64,000 nt of DNA. Source: Anaerolineales bacterium HSG25. Its GTDB lineage: Bacteria; Chloroflexota; Anaerolineae; 4572-78; J111. The DNA lies in contig JAUCGA010000022.1 in the NCBI GenBank assembly GCA_030377865.1, positions 1-64,000 of the forward strand, written 5' to 3'. The notes beneath the pieces were generated by a model that ran no database searches, was not told the DNA's origin, and saw only the letters and a program-made list of their open reading frames with translations. Positions within the stretch are counted from its first letter, which is position 1; each line of letters opens with the position of its first letter. A program made the position numbers and the translations under genes. Of the stretch, positions 26,301-34,304 are shown piece after piece.

Positions 26301-28091
26301 ATGAAAACCTTGTATCAATCCCTGCTTGATTATGAAATGGCTCTATTACGTGTTATTGCCGATTGTCGGCATGTGGCCTTGAATACGCCCAACCATGCCA
26401 AGGCTGTGCGACAGTTGGCTGAGGCACTGGTGTCGCCTGCCACCACAGCCATCACCCTGTCGGCCTTGCCTGATGAGGAGTTGACCGCCTTACAGTTTCT
26501 GGTTAACCATCAAGGCCAGGCCGAATTTGGGCATTTTACCCGTCGTTACGGCTCGGTACGTTCAATGGGCATGGCTCGCCTGAATCGAAAAAAACCGTGG
26601 CTAAACCCTATTAGCGCGGTCGAGGGATTATGGTATAAAGGATTTATTTACCGTTCATTTCAAGTGACCGAGCAAGGTGGGGCAGAATTTATCTATATTC
26701 CCCGTGATTTATTACCGTTGGTGCAACTTCATGTTGATGAATTGGCCGCCTCACTCCTCGATTCGGGCCAACCAAATCGGCTAACCCTAGAGCCGACTAC
26801 CGAACCTGCTCACCATATCGACACAACTGGTCGTTTGCAAGAAAATATATTCAACCTGCTCGTTTTTTTACAGACCCGTAACCCAAAATGGCTAAGTAAT
26901 GAGCAATTAATTCCCGACGATGAAGCCCGCCTCGAACAACGTTTGCTCCCCGCTTTGCCCTTTGCTTCGTTGAGCCAAGAAACCGCCTTTTTGGTCACAA
27001 TGATGCAAGAGACCCGCTTACTCAACAAAGTATCCAACCACGTTAAACCGAATCGACAACCGGCGCGCGATTGGCTAACCGCACCAAGCCACACTCAGCG
27101 ACAAATGATTCAACGGGCATGGCAAGACAGCCTTACATGGAACGATTTGTGGCGAGTGCCGAGCCTCAAACCCCAACCCACCGGCTGGGAAAATGATTCT
27201 CGCTCCACCCGCCGAGCGGTGCTAGAGTATCTGAATCACCTGTCCGATGACTGGTTCAGTATCGATGAGTTTATCATCGCCTTAAAACAGGTCTCTCCCG
27301 ATTTCCAACGTCCCGATGGGGATTATGATAAATGGTATATTCAGGATGAGTATGGTAATTTTCTTATGGGATTTGTTAACTGGGAACTGGTTGAGGGTGC
27401 TTTATTACGCTATCTGCTGACCCAGATACTGCCTTGGTTAGGGGTGCTTGATGTGGGGCTGGATAAAAGTCGCACCGAGCCTGTTGCCTTCCGAATTACA
27501 CCCACAGGACGTGAGTTTTTGGCTCAGGCGATGAAGGATGACGAAGATGAAGATGGAGATCAAACCGTTGATGCCGAATCCACGGTCGAAACAACAACTG
27601 CTACCGCGACCGAAAAAATAGATGAAACGACGGATTTGTTGCCGATTCAAATCGGGGAGGATTTTCGGATTCAAGTGCCTCGGTCAGCCAGTTTGTTTGA
27701 CCGATTTCAATTAGCTCGGTTTGCGGCCTTATACGATCGTAAACCAGAGCAGGTCAGCTACTACTTAACCCCGCGCAGTATCGCCAAAGCGTTGCGAAAC
27801 CGGATCACCATAGAGCAAATTTTGGCATTTTTAAGACGAGCCAGTCATAACCATCTGCCTGATACAGTTGTTAACGGATTACAAAATTGGGCCAAGCGAT
27901 GGCAGAGTGTACGTCTCCAGCCTGTTGTTCTACTCCATTTGCGTGAGCCACACCTAATCCATGAACTGCGGCAGTACCCTGATTTAGAGCCATATTTAAC
28001 TGAGAATCTTTCGGATCAAACGATTGCTGTGCCGGTAGAACAAGCAAAAACCGTCGAGCGTCTACTGGTTGAGTTAGGTTATTTGGCCTGA
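26301..28091 (+). CDS. XPB/Ssl2-type helicase-associated domain protein without a motor
   Basis: A 596-residue cytosolic protein. The C-terminal third matches the Helicase_C_3 (XPB/Ssl2) pattern: FRIQVPRSASLFDRFQLARF, YYLTPRSIAKALRNRITIEQ, ILAFLRRASHNHLPDTVVNG. The N-terminal part contains winged-helix-like segments (LPDEELTALQFLVNHQGQAE; LGVLDVGLDKSRTEPVAFRI), and an acidic linker lies near residue 415. No Walker A/B or helicase motifs are present, and no helicase gene is adjacent. Such proteins are widespread in Actinobacteria and Chloroflexota; a role in transcription-coupled or DNA-repair processes is only inferred. It starts directly after a -10 box, so the mRNA is probably leaderless. 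Confidence 0.8.
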   Translation: MKTLYQSLLDYEMALLRVIADCRHVALNTPNHAKAVRQLAEALVSPATTAITLSALPDEELTALQFLVNHQGQAEFGHFTRRYGSVRSMGMARLNRKKPWLNPISAVEGLWYKGFIYRSFQVTEQGGAEFIYIPRDLLPLVQLHVDELAASLLDSGQPNRLTLEPTTEPAHHIDTTGRLQENIFNLLVFLQTRNPKWLSNEQLIPDDEARLEQRLLPALPFASLSQETAFLVTMMQETRLLNKVSNHVKPNRQPARDWLTAPSHTQRQMIQRAWQDSLTWNDLWRVPSLKPQPTGWENDSRSTRRAVLEYLNHLSDDWFSIDEFIIALKQVSPDFQRPDGDYDKWYIQDEYGNFLMGFVNWELVEGALLRYLLTQILPWLGVLDVGLDKSRTEPVAFRITPTGREFLAQAMKDDEDEDGDQTVDAESTVETTTATATEKIDETTDLLPIQIGEDFRIQVPRSASLFDRFQLARFAALYDRKPEQVSYYLTPRSIAKALRNRITIEQILAFLRRASHNHLPDTVVNGLQNWAKRWQSVRLQPVVLLHLREPHLIHELRQYPDLEPYLTENLSDQTIAVPVEQAKTVERLLVELGYLA

Positions 28092-28153
28092 GGTGGTTCC
28101 AATTATTTAGTAAAACAGTCTGCTAGTCTTAGAGTTGTTGCGAAATAAATTTA

Positions 28154-28456
28154 GGCTATGGTCTTCGTTTCGGCTAAGGTAACTCCAAGAAAATAAACCT
28201 CCCAAATGTCATGCCCGAATGTTGTTATCGGGCATCCATTTTGTATGCAGAATGTGGATTCCCGCTAAAAGCATGCGGGAATGACATAGAGAATTTAATC
28301 AGTTTGGGAGATTTTAAAAGTTGGAACTGCCTAACACAACAACGAATTTAGAATACAACGAATATTGTTTGCTCGTATGTTCCTTAATGCGGGAAGTTTT
28401 ATTCGTTTTTTTCATCATTCGCTGTGGTGTTCTTGGCCCAAACGAAGATCAAGGCC
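28154..28456. mobile_element. F-family element F4 split by A-family element A2
   Basis: The left end GGCTATGGTCTTCGTTTCGGC (28154) and right end (complement) GGCCTTGATCTTCGTTTGGG (to 28456) belong to one F element. Element A2 with its TAA duplication sits inside it. Confidence 0.75.
28178..28331. mobile_element. A-family element A2 carrying the L cargo
   Basis: A-type ends GGTAACTCCAAGAAAATAA and (complement) GGCAGTTCCAACTTTTAAA, flanked by TAA at 28175-28177 and 28332-28334. Instead of the CCCCTAGCAGGGG hairpin of A1, A3 and A5 it carries the ATGCCCGAATG / GGATTCCCGC hairpins of family L. Confidence 0.8.
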
Positions 28457-28471
28457 AAAAGCAGAACAGGG

Positions 28472-28540
28472 TCGGAGTGCAAAAGCATCTTGCTTTTGCA
28501 TGCTTGTTTCTGGCAAAAGCAAGATGCTTTTGCACTCCGT
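28472..28540. repeat. E-type hairpin
   Basis: CGGAGTGCAAAAGCATCTTGC and its inverted partner GCAAGATGCTTTTGCACTCCG enclose a 16-base loop. It lies just after F4 and 70 bp before the FetB-like gene. Confidence 0.6.
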
Positions 28541-28610
28541 TATTGCCGATTCTCCCTATTCTTATTTCGCAACATGACTCTTGTTCTAACCCAAGGATAA
28601 GGAAGTTAGC

Positions 28611-29390
28611 ATGTTTGAAACACTAGCTTGGTTGCCTCGTATTTTAGGAACATTGGTACTTGTTGGCATTGCTATGGGGTTATCTCGTTGGCAACAAGTC
28701 GACCTAGAAAAAGACATGTTAGTCGCGGTTGCAAGATCGTTTATCCAACTGATTGCCATCGGTTATGCCCTTGACTTGATTTTTAGTAGCACCCATCCGT
28801 TATGGATTGGATTAGTAGTGGCGATTATGGTCACCATTGCCGGACATACCGCCGGACAACGGGGACGACATATCCTCCACAGTCAACTGATTGCTACCAG
28901 TGCTGTAGCCGTGAGCGCGGTGGTTGTACTCGCCACGCTCATTTTGTTGCAGGTATTCCCCTTTGAACCCCGTTACATCATCCCCATTGCAGGCATGGTG
29001 GTCGGCAACTCTATGACCGCCGCAGGTTTGACCATGAGCCGCTTACGAGATGACATCCGAAGTCAGCATGATAAGATTGAAGCGGCTCTAGCTTTGGGAG
29101 CAACTCAGCGTCAGGCCGTGCAGATACAACTTCGCCGCGCCCTTCGCACCGGCATGACCCCCATCGTCGATAACACCAAAACCGTAGGGCTGATTTCGCT
29201 ACCGGGAGCCATGACCGGCATGATTCTAGCTGGAGCCTCGCCCCTAGAAGCCGTGCAACTTCAGATTATTGTCATGTACATGCTGATTGGGGCGGCCGCG
29301 TTTAGTAGTCTAACCGCTACTTTTTTGACCTATCGCCAGTTTTTTAGCCGAGCGCATCAACTGTTATTGCCAGATGACAATACAACTTAA
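28611..29390 (+). CDS. FetB/UPF0014-type ABC transporter permease
   Basis: A 259-residue membrane protein with about six to seven helices. The central signature EAALALGATQRQAVQ and TKTVGLISLPGAMTGMILAG identify the UPF0014 family, whose E. coli member FetB works with the ATPase FetA in iron export. No ATPase gene adjoins it here, so either the partner is elsewhere or the permease has another role. AAGGA lies 11 bases before the ATG. It is a single gene between repeat clusters. Confidence 0.88.
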   Translation: MFETLAWLPRILGTLVLVGIAMGLSRWQQVDLEKDMLVAVARSFIQLIAIGYALDLIFSSTHPLWIGLVVAIMVTIAGHTAGQRGRHILHSQLIATSAVAVSAVVVLATLILLQVFPFEPRYIIPIAGMVVGNSMTAAGLTMSRLRDDIRSQHDKIEAALALGATQRQAVQIQLRRALRTGMTPIVDNTKTVGLISLPGAMTGMILAGASPLEAVQLQIIVMYMLIGAAAFSSLTATFLTYRQFFSRAHQLLLPDDNTT

Positions 29391-29420
29391 CCTTCGATAT
29401 GAGGAATGAGCATTAATTAA

Positions 29421-29515
29421 GGCAGACGGAAGAAATAAAACATCCCAATTGAGGAGTTAGCACCCGCGGTGCGGCACGTGCCTACTCCGCGGGTCAATTA
29501 TTTTTTCCACGTGCC
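29421..29515. mobile_element. C-family element C3
   Basis: 95 bp, ends GGCAGACGGAAGAAAT and (complement) GGCACGTGGAAAAAAT, flanked by TAA at 29418-29420 and 29516-29518. A GCATGCTGGC hairpin (29541-29566) follows. Confidence 0.8.
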
Positions 29516-29568
29516 TAACATGTGTATGTTCTTGAGGTTGGCATGCTGGCTCCCCGCCAGCATGCTGA

Positions 29569-30126
29569 CTGCAACAGTTTTTGTTAGAGCTAGGCAAGGG
29601 GTTTACTTTTGTGGGGCGGCAATATCGAATTACCCTCAACAACACCCACTACTATGTCGATATGGTCTTTTATCACCAAATTTTACACTGTTTTGTGCTG
29701 ATATATCTGAAAACAGCTTAGGAATGGGGATTAAATAAGTTGCGCGTTTTCACATAAGAATGAATTCTTATGCTGACACGAGAAACCTGCTTAAGCAGGT
29801 TTTCCGTTTAAGACGCTGATTTCAATCAGCGGTCATCAGCGGTCAAATGCACAAGTTAAAAAAATCTCATTCCTTAACTGCAACATTACGACATCAGCCA
29901 GATGAACATGTATTTGGGGTACTTTGCTAACGAAGAGAATATCGAGGGGGATAATCCGCCGATTGGGATTATCTTAACCAGAGACAAAGATGAACTACTG
30001 GTCGAGTATGCCACCTACTAAATGAACAGCCAGCTTTTTGTGCAAAAATATCAGCTTTACCTGCCTAACCGCGAAGAGTTACAACAAGCCTTAGAGACAA
30101 CTCTGCATGAGGCGAGCGAGGAATGA
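29569..30126 (+). pseudogene. broken YhcG/DUF1016-type PD-(D/E)XK nuclease gene split by a GH element
   Basis: Two in-frame fragments of one gene. Fragment 1 (29569-29720) reads LQQFLLELGKGFTFVGRQY and then YYVDMVFYHQILHCFVLIYL, the PD-(D/E)XK core of the family. Fragment 2 (29878-30126) reads LQHYDISQMNMYLGYF, NPPIGIILTRDKDELLVEYA, a TAA stop, then SQLFVQKYQLYLPNREELQQ to a final TGA. A 153-bp GH element separates them; deleting it together with one TTA copy rejoins the frame exactly, with a second stop (TAA) at the join. The N-terminal domain is missing. The family is often found beside type I restriction loci; none is seen here. Confidence 0.8.
29721..29873. mobile_element. GH-family long element inside the nuclease pseudogene
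   Basis: 153 bp, inverted relative to 25162, with the same three hairpins and TTA on both sides (29718-29720, 29874-29876). Confidence 0.85.
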
Positions 30127-30218
30127 TTGATGGATAGCAGATAGTTCGCAGGCAACGAGCAACATGGTATCATCTAATCTATGGACAGTCCACAGTCAAC
30201 AAACGTTAGACGACATGA

Positions 30219-30375
30219 GGTAGTTCCAGAATTTAAAATCTCCCAAATTGAGCAGAGTCTCTACCCCCTCCCAGCCTCCCCCTGCTAGGGGAGGAGCCGC
30301 TTCCCCCCTTGCAGGGGGGACTGAGGGGGGTAGAGACTCTGCTCAATTTGGGAGATTTATTTTCTTGGAATTGCC
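30219..30375. mobile_element. A-family element A3
   Basis: A 157-bp inverted copy of A1 flanked by TGA at 30216-30218 and 30376-30378. The rest of the gap 30127-30426 shows nothing else. Confidence 0.85.
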
Positions 30376-30426
30376 TGAGACGCTAAAACCAATCAACTAC
30401 AAACTAAAATGAACTTTACCGTAAAA

Positions 30427-31590
30427 TCATGTTGGTGGCTCTGACTGATTCGGAGTTGGTGGGCCATCTTTGGTAATAGGAAACGGTTTTAAGTCGAACA
30501 TTTTACGCCAGATGTATGTACCGAGCAGTTTGCCCGTTGCCATAACTGGCGCGGCGAGGATGACTCCCAAGATACCGGCCACGGTACTACCCATAATCGC
30601 ACCGACCATAATCAGCAACGGATGCAGTCCCAAAGCACTGCCCATAATACGAGGATTGAGCCAGTTCCCCTCAATCTGTTGCACAATCAGTCCAAACACA
30701 AACACAACCAAAGCAAACCACATGGAGCTAAGTCCCATCCAGTTGCCATCCTGAAACAGCGCCACCAGTGTCGAGAGGCCAATGATGATGGCTGGGCCAA
30801 GAAAAGGGATAAAGTCCAAAATACCGGCCAATAGCCCCAAGGCGAGCGAGTTGTTCACCCCTAAAACCGTCAGGCCGATGGCTACGATACTGCCAGTGAT
30901 AATCGCCAAGGTGGTTTGCCCTCGTAGATAAGCGTTCCAAATATGCCCCGACTCGGCTAACAAACGCTCTACATCATGCCGATAGCCCGGCTCATGGATT
31001 GAATTTGCTAGGATATTGCCAAAACGAGGCAGATCCATAGCAAAATAGATTGACAGGACAAGAATGATGAGGGTTGAGCCTAACCATCCAAGGGCGTTGA
31101 TGGCCGCAACGCCAACAAACTGCGCTCCCTGCCCGACCACCACTCGCACCACGGTAATGATCTGCTCGGCAACCTGTTCAAGGTCGATATTAAAATCCGC
31201 GGGCCGAAACTGCCATACACCAAAATGAATCGGCTGGCTCATAAACTGCTGAAACCGAGTTGGCCCATCATTTATCATCTCCTGTACAAAGGCAAATAGC
31301 CCCTGCCCTTGCTGATAGACTGTCACTCCAGCCACGATCATCAATATCAATGTGACCAAAAAGAATACCAGATAGACCACACCCACCGAACTACTTCGCG
31401 TGAGAACGGTGCGTTGTTCGAGTTGAATGATAGGCAGATTCAACAAATAGGCGATCATACCGGCTACGACAAGGGTGTAGATTAAACTCTGGAAAAACCA
31501 AACGGCTATCCCAAATAAAACAACCATGAGCGCCGCAACCAATATTTTGGTTGAACGATCCCAATTGGGTGAATCGATGTCAGGGGGCAT
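30427..31590 (-). CDS. AI-2E/PerM-family membrane transporter
   Basis: A 387-residue integral membrane protein with about eight helices. The family signature is visible in the C-terminal half: LGLLAGILDFIPFLGPAI, then QQIEGNWLNPRIMGSALGLH and MVGAIMGSTVAGILGVILAA. The family contains exporters of autoinducer-2 and Na+/H+ antiporter-like proteins, and the substrate cannot be predicted. GGAG lies eight bases before the ATG at 31590. It is a single gene. Confidence 0.92.
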   Translation of the reverse strand: MPPDIDSPNWDRSTKILVAALMVVLFGIAVWFFQSLIYTLVVAGMIAYLLNLPIIQLEQRTVLTRSSSVGVVYLVFFLVTLILMIVAGVTVYQQGQGLFAFVQEMINDGPTRFQQFMSQPIHFGVWQFRPADFNIDLEQVAEQIITVVRVVVGQGAQFVGVAAINALGWLGSTLIILVLSIYFAMDLPRFGNILANSIHEPGYRHDVERLLAESGHIWNAYLRGQTTLAIITGSIVAIGLTVLGVNNSLALGLLAGILDFIPFLGPAIIIGLSTLVALFQDGNWMGLSSMWFALVVFVFGLIVQQIEGNWLNPRIMGSALGLHPLLIMVGAIMGSTVAGILGVILAAPVMATGKLLGTYIWRKMFDLKPFPITKDGPPTPNQSEPPT

Positions 31591-31608
31591 GGGTTACTCC
31601 TTTCTCAA

Positions 31609-31880
31609 GAACGAGTCCTTGGCAGTTCCAACGTTTAAAACCTCCCAAAAACCGTTGGCTGAGACTTCGGCGTGAGCGCTCAGTCGAAGTAAAAGTTCAG
31701 TAAAACCGCCCTAGAAACCCGATTTCTTTGAGAAATCGGGTTTCTAATGCTCTTTCTAGCGAGTTCTGGGAGATTTATCTTTCTGGAACTGCCTAAATAA
31801 ATAGCGCGCTCAAGAGTGTTCAATCTTAAAGATTGAACACTCTTATGACGAACTGCACAAGTTAATTAAATCCCGATTCC
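31609..31880. mobile_element. GH element containing A4 containing B4 (triple nest)
   Basis: The outer GH element runs from GAACGAGTC (31609) to CGATTCC (31880), with GAGTGTTCAATC hairpin arms. Element A4 (31621-31793, ends GGCAGTTCC and GGCAGTTCC complement) lies inside it. A right-truncated B element (31689-31766) replaces A4's usual cargo. Confidence 0.6.
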
Positions 31881-31941
31881 TACAAGCTCTTTGATTGAGA
31901 CCTTGCAGGTGGTCAGTCGTATATAGAAACTGTTGCGCTTG

Positions 31942-32364
31942 TTATTTTTCGCTTAAAAAGCCTAATACTTGCTCGGTAATCTCATCCCGCACCCGACGGA
32001 ACTCGGCGGTGATCTCCTCGTCGGTGCCGGTTGCATCAGCAGGGTCATCAAAACCAATATGTACGACCTCTCCCGATTCGCCCAACCAAACGGGGCAGGT
32101 CTCTTTGGCCGAACCACACACGGTGATGGCGTAATCAAAATATTGACCTTTGAATATCTCCAGATTTTGCGATTCGTTCTGGCTAAGATCGATATCGAGT
32201 TCGGCCATGACCTGTATCGCTTTGGGGTGGACATAGCCACTCGGTTTGGTTCCGGCAGAGTAGGCTTGATACTGGTTGCCGAGACGGGCGTTAATCAGCC
32301 CTTCGGCCATTTGGCTACGGCATGAGTTGCCGGTACATAAAATAAGCACTTGTTTTTTTGACAT
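31942..32364 (-). CDS. arsC: arsenate reductase (LMW phosphatase type)
   Basis: A 140-residue thioredoxin-coupled arsenate reductase: the P-loop VLILCTGNSCRSQMAEG contains the nucleophilic Cys10 and Cys15, and the C-terminal redox cysteines are in TVCGSAKETCPVW. FDDPADATG carries the family's catalytic Asp-Pro. It reduces arsenate to arsenite for export. AAGGAG precedes the ATG. No arsR, arsB or acr3 lies nearby, so it stands alone. Other members of this fold are protein tyrosine phosphatases, but the paired C-terminal cysteines favour ArsC. Confidence 0.93.
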   Translation of the reverse strand: MSKKQVLILCTGNSCRSQMAEGLINARLGNQYQAYSAGTKPSGYVHPKAIQVMAELDIDLSQNESQNLEIFKGQYFDYAITVCGSAKETCPVWLGESGEVVHIGFDDPADATGTDEEITAEFRRVRDEITEQVLGFLSEK

Positions 32365-32613
32365 GATGTCTCCTTAAATGTTAAAAATAATTTGTATTTG
32401 GTATTAAATAGGTGAGCATAAACTTTGTGGAACACCTCAACAGGGGGCAAATTGACCCCGGCGCAGGGAACAGTTCGGGGAGATATGACCGCTAATCAAA
32501 AAACCCGCTAATTATCACTTGCAGGACAAATTTTGAGCCAAAAGAGGTCTCTTTTCGGAGATGGCTCATTCACATCAACTGGATTAGCGGTCTTATGCCG
32601 TACTCCCAACTAC

Positions 32614-32680
32614 GTAAAAGTTCAGTGAAGTAGCCCTAGAAACCCGATTTCTTAAAGAAATCGGGTTTCTGATACTCTTA
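32614..32680. repeat. truncated B-family copy B5
   Basis: The left end GTAAAAGTTCAGTGAAG and the central hairpin are intact; the right third is missing after ACTCTTA. Confidence 0.65.
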
Positions 32681-32744
32681 GGTAAATCCCCTTTTTCGAT
32701 ATACCTGATAAAAATATTGAACTTTTTGCTTTCCAGTCAGTATT

Positions 32745-32880
32745 AGAGTTCGGCAATAACGGAGTGCAAAAGCTTCTTGCTTTTGCATGTTTGTCTCCGG
32801 CAAAAGCAAGAAGCTTTTGCACTCCGTAGACCTCGAATTTGAGTTTTTATGCGATGGTAAGTTATTGCCGAACAGGTCTA
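32745..32880. repeat. E-family element
   Basis: Ends GTTCGGCAATAACGGAG and (complement) GACCTGTTCGGCAATAAC; cargo of GTGCAAAAGCTTCTTGC and inverted GCAAGAAGCTTTTGCAC. It abuts the 3' end of the GyrI-like gene. Bases 32400-32600 hold further short hairpins but no gene. Confidence 0.65.
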
Positions 32881-32886
32881 TTGACT

Positions 32887-33516
32887 TTATAGTGTCTCCT
32901 GTGTTATTTTAACTGGTTGCCGGAGAATGGTTTTTAATTTTTCCGGTTTCACTCGGCGCGGATCACTCAAGTAAATTTCATGATGTTTGCCAGATTCGGC
33001 ATAATTATTTTCCGGCATAAATTCGTTATGCAGTTTTGCCAGAGTCGGTGCTTCATCATCATACGAGCCAATGTGCATAATCTGTATTGAAAGTCCTTCA
33101 TGATAACTTTGCAACGTCATCTTCGGTAGGGCAGGAGGATTTTTGGCTTTTTTCACCAACACACTTCCTTCCTCAAACATCTCAGCTGTAATCCATTCAG
33201 GTTGCATAATCATCATTGTCCAATCCCAATCGTCTTTTTTGCCTGTGATAAATAAATCCATATCCTGTGCCCACCATAAGCCTTCCAAGGGGGGAACAAC
33301 ATAATCGTTACTCAACTCTTTTTTGCTCATAAACTTGAGTTTGTAGGCTACTGCATACAGTGCTTCTACTGCTTCTTGATATGACTGCGCCGTATTGGGA
33401 TTGCCATGACCGTCAATCATCAAAAAATTCATTGCTGGTACATCAACTACCTCAAACTGTTTAGCTGAAGGTCGATATAAATGTTTCAGATATTTTTTAA
33501 AATCAGTTTTTGACAT
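32887..33516 (-). CDS. GyrI-like small-molecule-binding protein
   Basis: A 209-residue cytosolic protein of the GyrI-like (SOUL/BRE) superfamily, which binds small hydrophobic ligands. Signature segments: VVDVPAMNFLMIDGHGNPNT, EALYAVAYKLKFMSKKE, LEGLWWAQDMD, and KHHEIYLSDPRR near the end. The start at 33516 has an excellent ribosome binding site (GGAGGAAACGG); the in-frame ATG at 33549 does not. There is no DNA-binding domain. A role in stress or xenobiotic response is inferred from the family only. Confidence 0.88.
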   Translation of the reverse strand: MSKTDFKKYLKHLYRPSAKQFEVVDVPAMNFLMIDGHGNPNTAQSYQEAVEALYAVAYKLKFMSKKELSNDYVVPPLEGLWWAQDMDLFITGKKDDWDWTMMIMQPEWITAEMFEEGSVLVKKAKNPPALPKMTLQSYHEGLSIQIMHIGSYDDEAPTLAKLHNEFMPENNYAESGKHHEIYLSDPRRVKPEKLKTILRQPVKITQETL

Positions 33517-33620
33517 CCGTTTCCTCCGACTGATAAATAAATTTTTCAATCCATTTTTTTAACTTCAATCATCGTGAGACTATAATCAAATACGGCTTAT
33601 CCAATTTGTAAAGCTAATTT

Positions 33621-33759
33621 GGTTCTCTGGTAGATTCCGTGCAACTCAAAACTGCATCCTGAATTAGATACTTTGATGGGGCAATCTTCCCGCAAGTTTT
33701 AAACTTGCGGGAAGATGATGACACAATCATGATATTTGCACGGAAAGCCCCAAAGAGCC
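33621..33759. mobile_element. P-family element P1 with 8-bp target duplication
   Basis: 139 bp, ends GGTTCTCTGGTAGATTCC and (complement) GGCTCTTTGGGGCTTTCC, both followed by GTGCAA. It is flanked by GCTAATTT on both sides (33613-33620, 33760-33767). The cargo is the CTTCCCGCAAGTT hairpin. Confidence 0.85.
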
Positions 33760-33798
33760 GCTAATTTCCTTCAGTTTGAACCATGCCGACGTTTTTAG

Positions 33799-33842
33799 GT
33801 AAATATTCAGTGAACTCGCCAGAAATCGGGTTTTTAGGGCGG
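33799..33842. repeat. B-family remnant B6
   Basis: The GTAAATATTCAGTGAACTCG end followed by a deleted centre (GAAATCGGGTTTTTAGGGCGG). A GCTCGTGTCG / CGACACGAGC hairpin follows at 33847-33879. Confidence 0.55.
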
Positions 33843-33927
33843 CATTAGCTCGTGTCGGGGATACATTCGACACGAGCTAAATGACTGTCAAACTTAGCCC
33901 ATAAAATCAGGGACAGTCAGCGAATAT

Positions 33928-34278
33928 CTATTTTTTTGTCGGTAAATCGGCACGAGACCAAGCAAACATGCCTCCTGACATGTTGGTCACATCGGTAAAA
34001 CCTGCCTGTATAAGTTGCTTACAAGCCGCATTACTCCGCCATCCAGAGTGACACACACATACAATTGCTCTGTTTTTGGGTAATTTATTGAGAGCATTTG
34101 AGAAGTTTGACAAAGGTATAAATTTAGCCTTAGCGATATGCCCCTCCTTAATTTCTCCTTTAGAGCGTACATCAACGACTAGCGGTGGTTTTTTCTCTTG
34201 GAGTTGTGCATGTAATGTTACCGGATCTACAGTAGGAACATTGACACCAGAAAACAAGCTTTTTATAGCGTTAAACAT
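33928..34278 (-). CDS. rhodanese-like sulfurtransferase
   Basis: A 116-residue single rhodanese domain: VVDVRSKGEIKEGHIAKAKF, then IPLSNFSNAL, and the active-site loop CVCHSGWRSNAAC, whose second Cys is the catalytic persulfide-carrying residue, followed by GGMFAWSRADLP. No signal peptide, so it is cytosolic. It starts 26 bp after the stop of the L,D-transpeptidase gene, probably on the same transcript. Sulfur transfer or thiosulfate/persulfide detoxification is likely. Compare the CstR-like repressor at 48750, which could sense the same chemistry. Confidence 0.92.
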   Translation of the reverse strand: MFNAIKSLFSGVNVPTVDPVTLHAQLQEKKPPLVVDVRSKGEIKEGHIAKAKFIPLSNFSNALNKLPKNRAIVCVCHSGWRSNAACKQLIQAGFTDVTNMSGGMFAWSRADLPTKK

Positions 34279-34304
34279 AATAATATTTTTGCCTTTTATA
34301 TTTT

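Noticed and set aside
28321-28626. Two overlapping frames of 70 and 101 codons before the FetB-like gene
   Set aside because: They read through A, F and E element hairpins and end inside the next gene's start.
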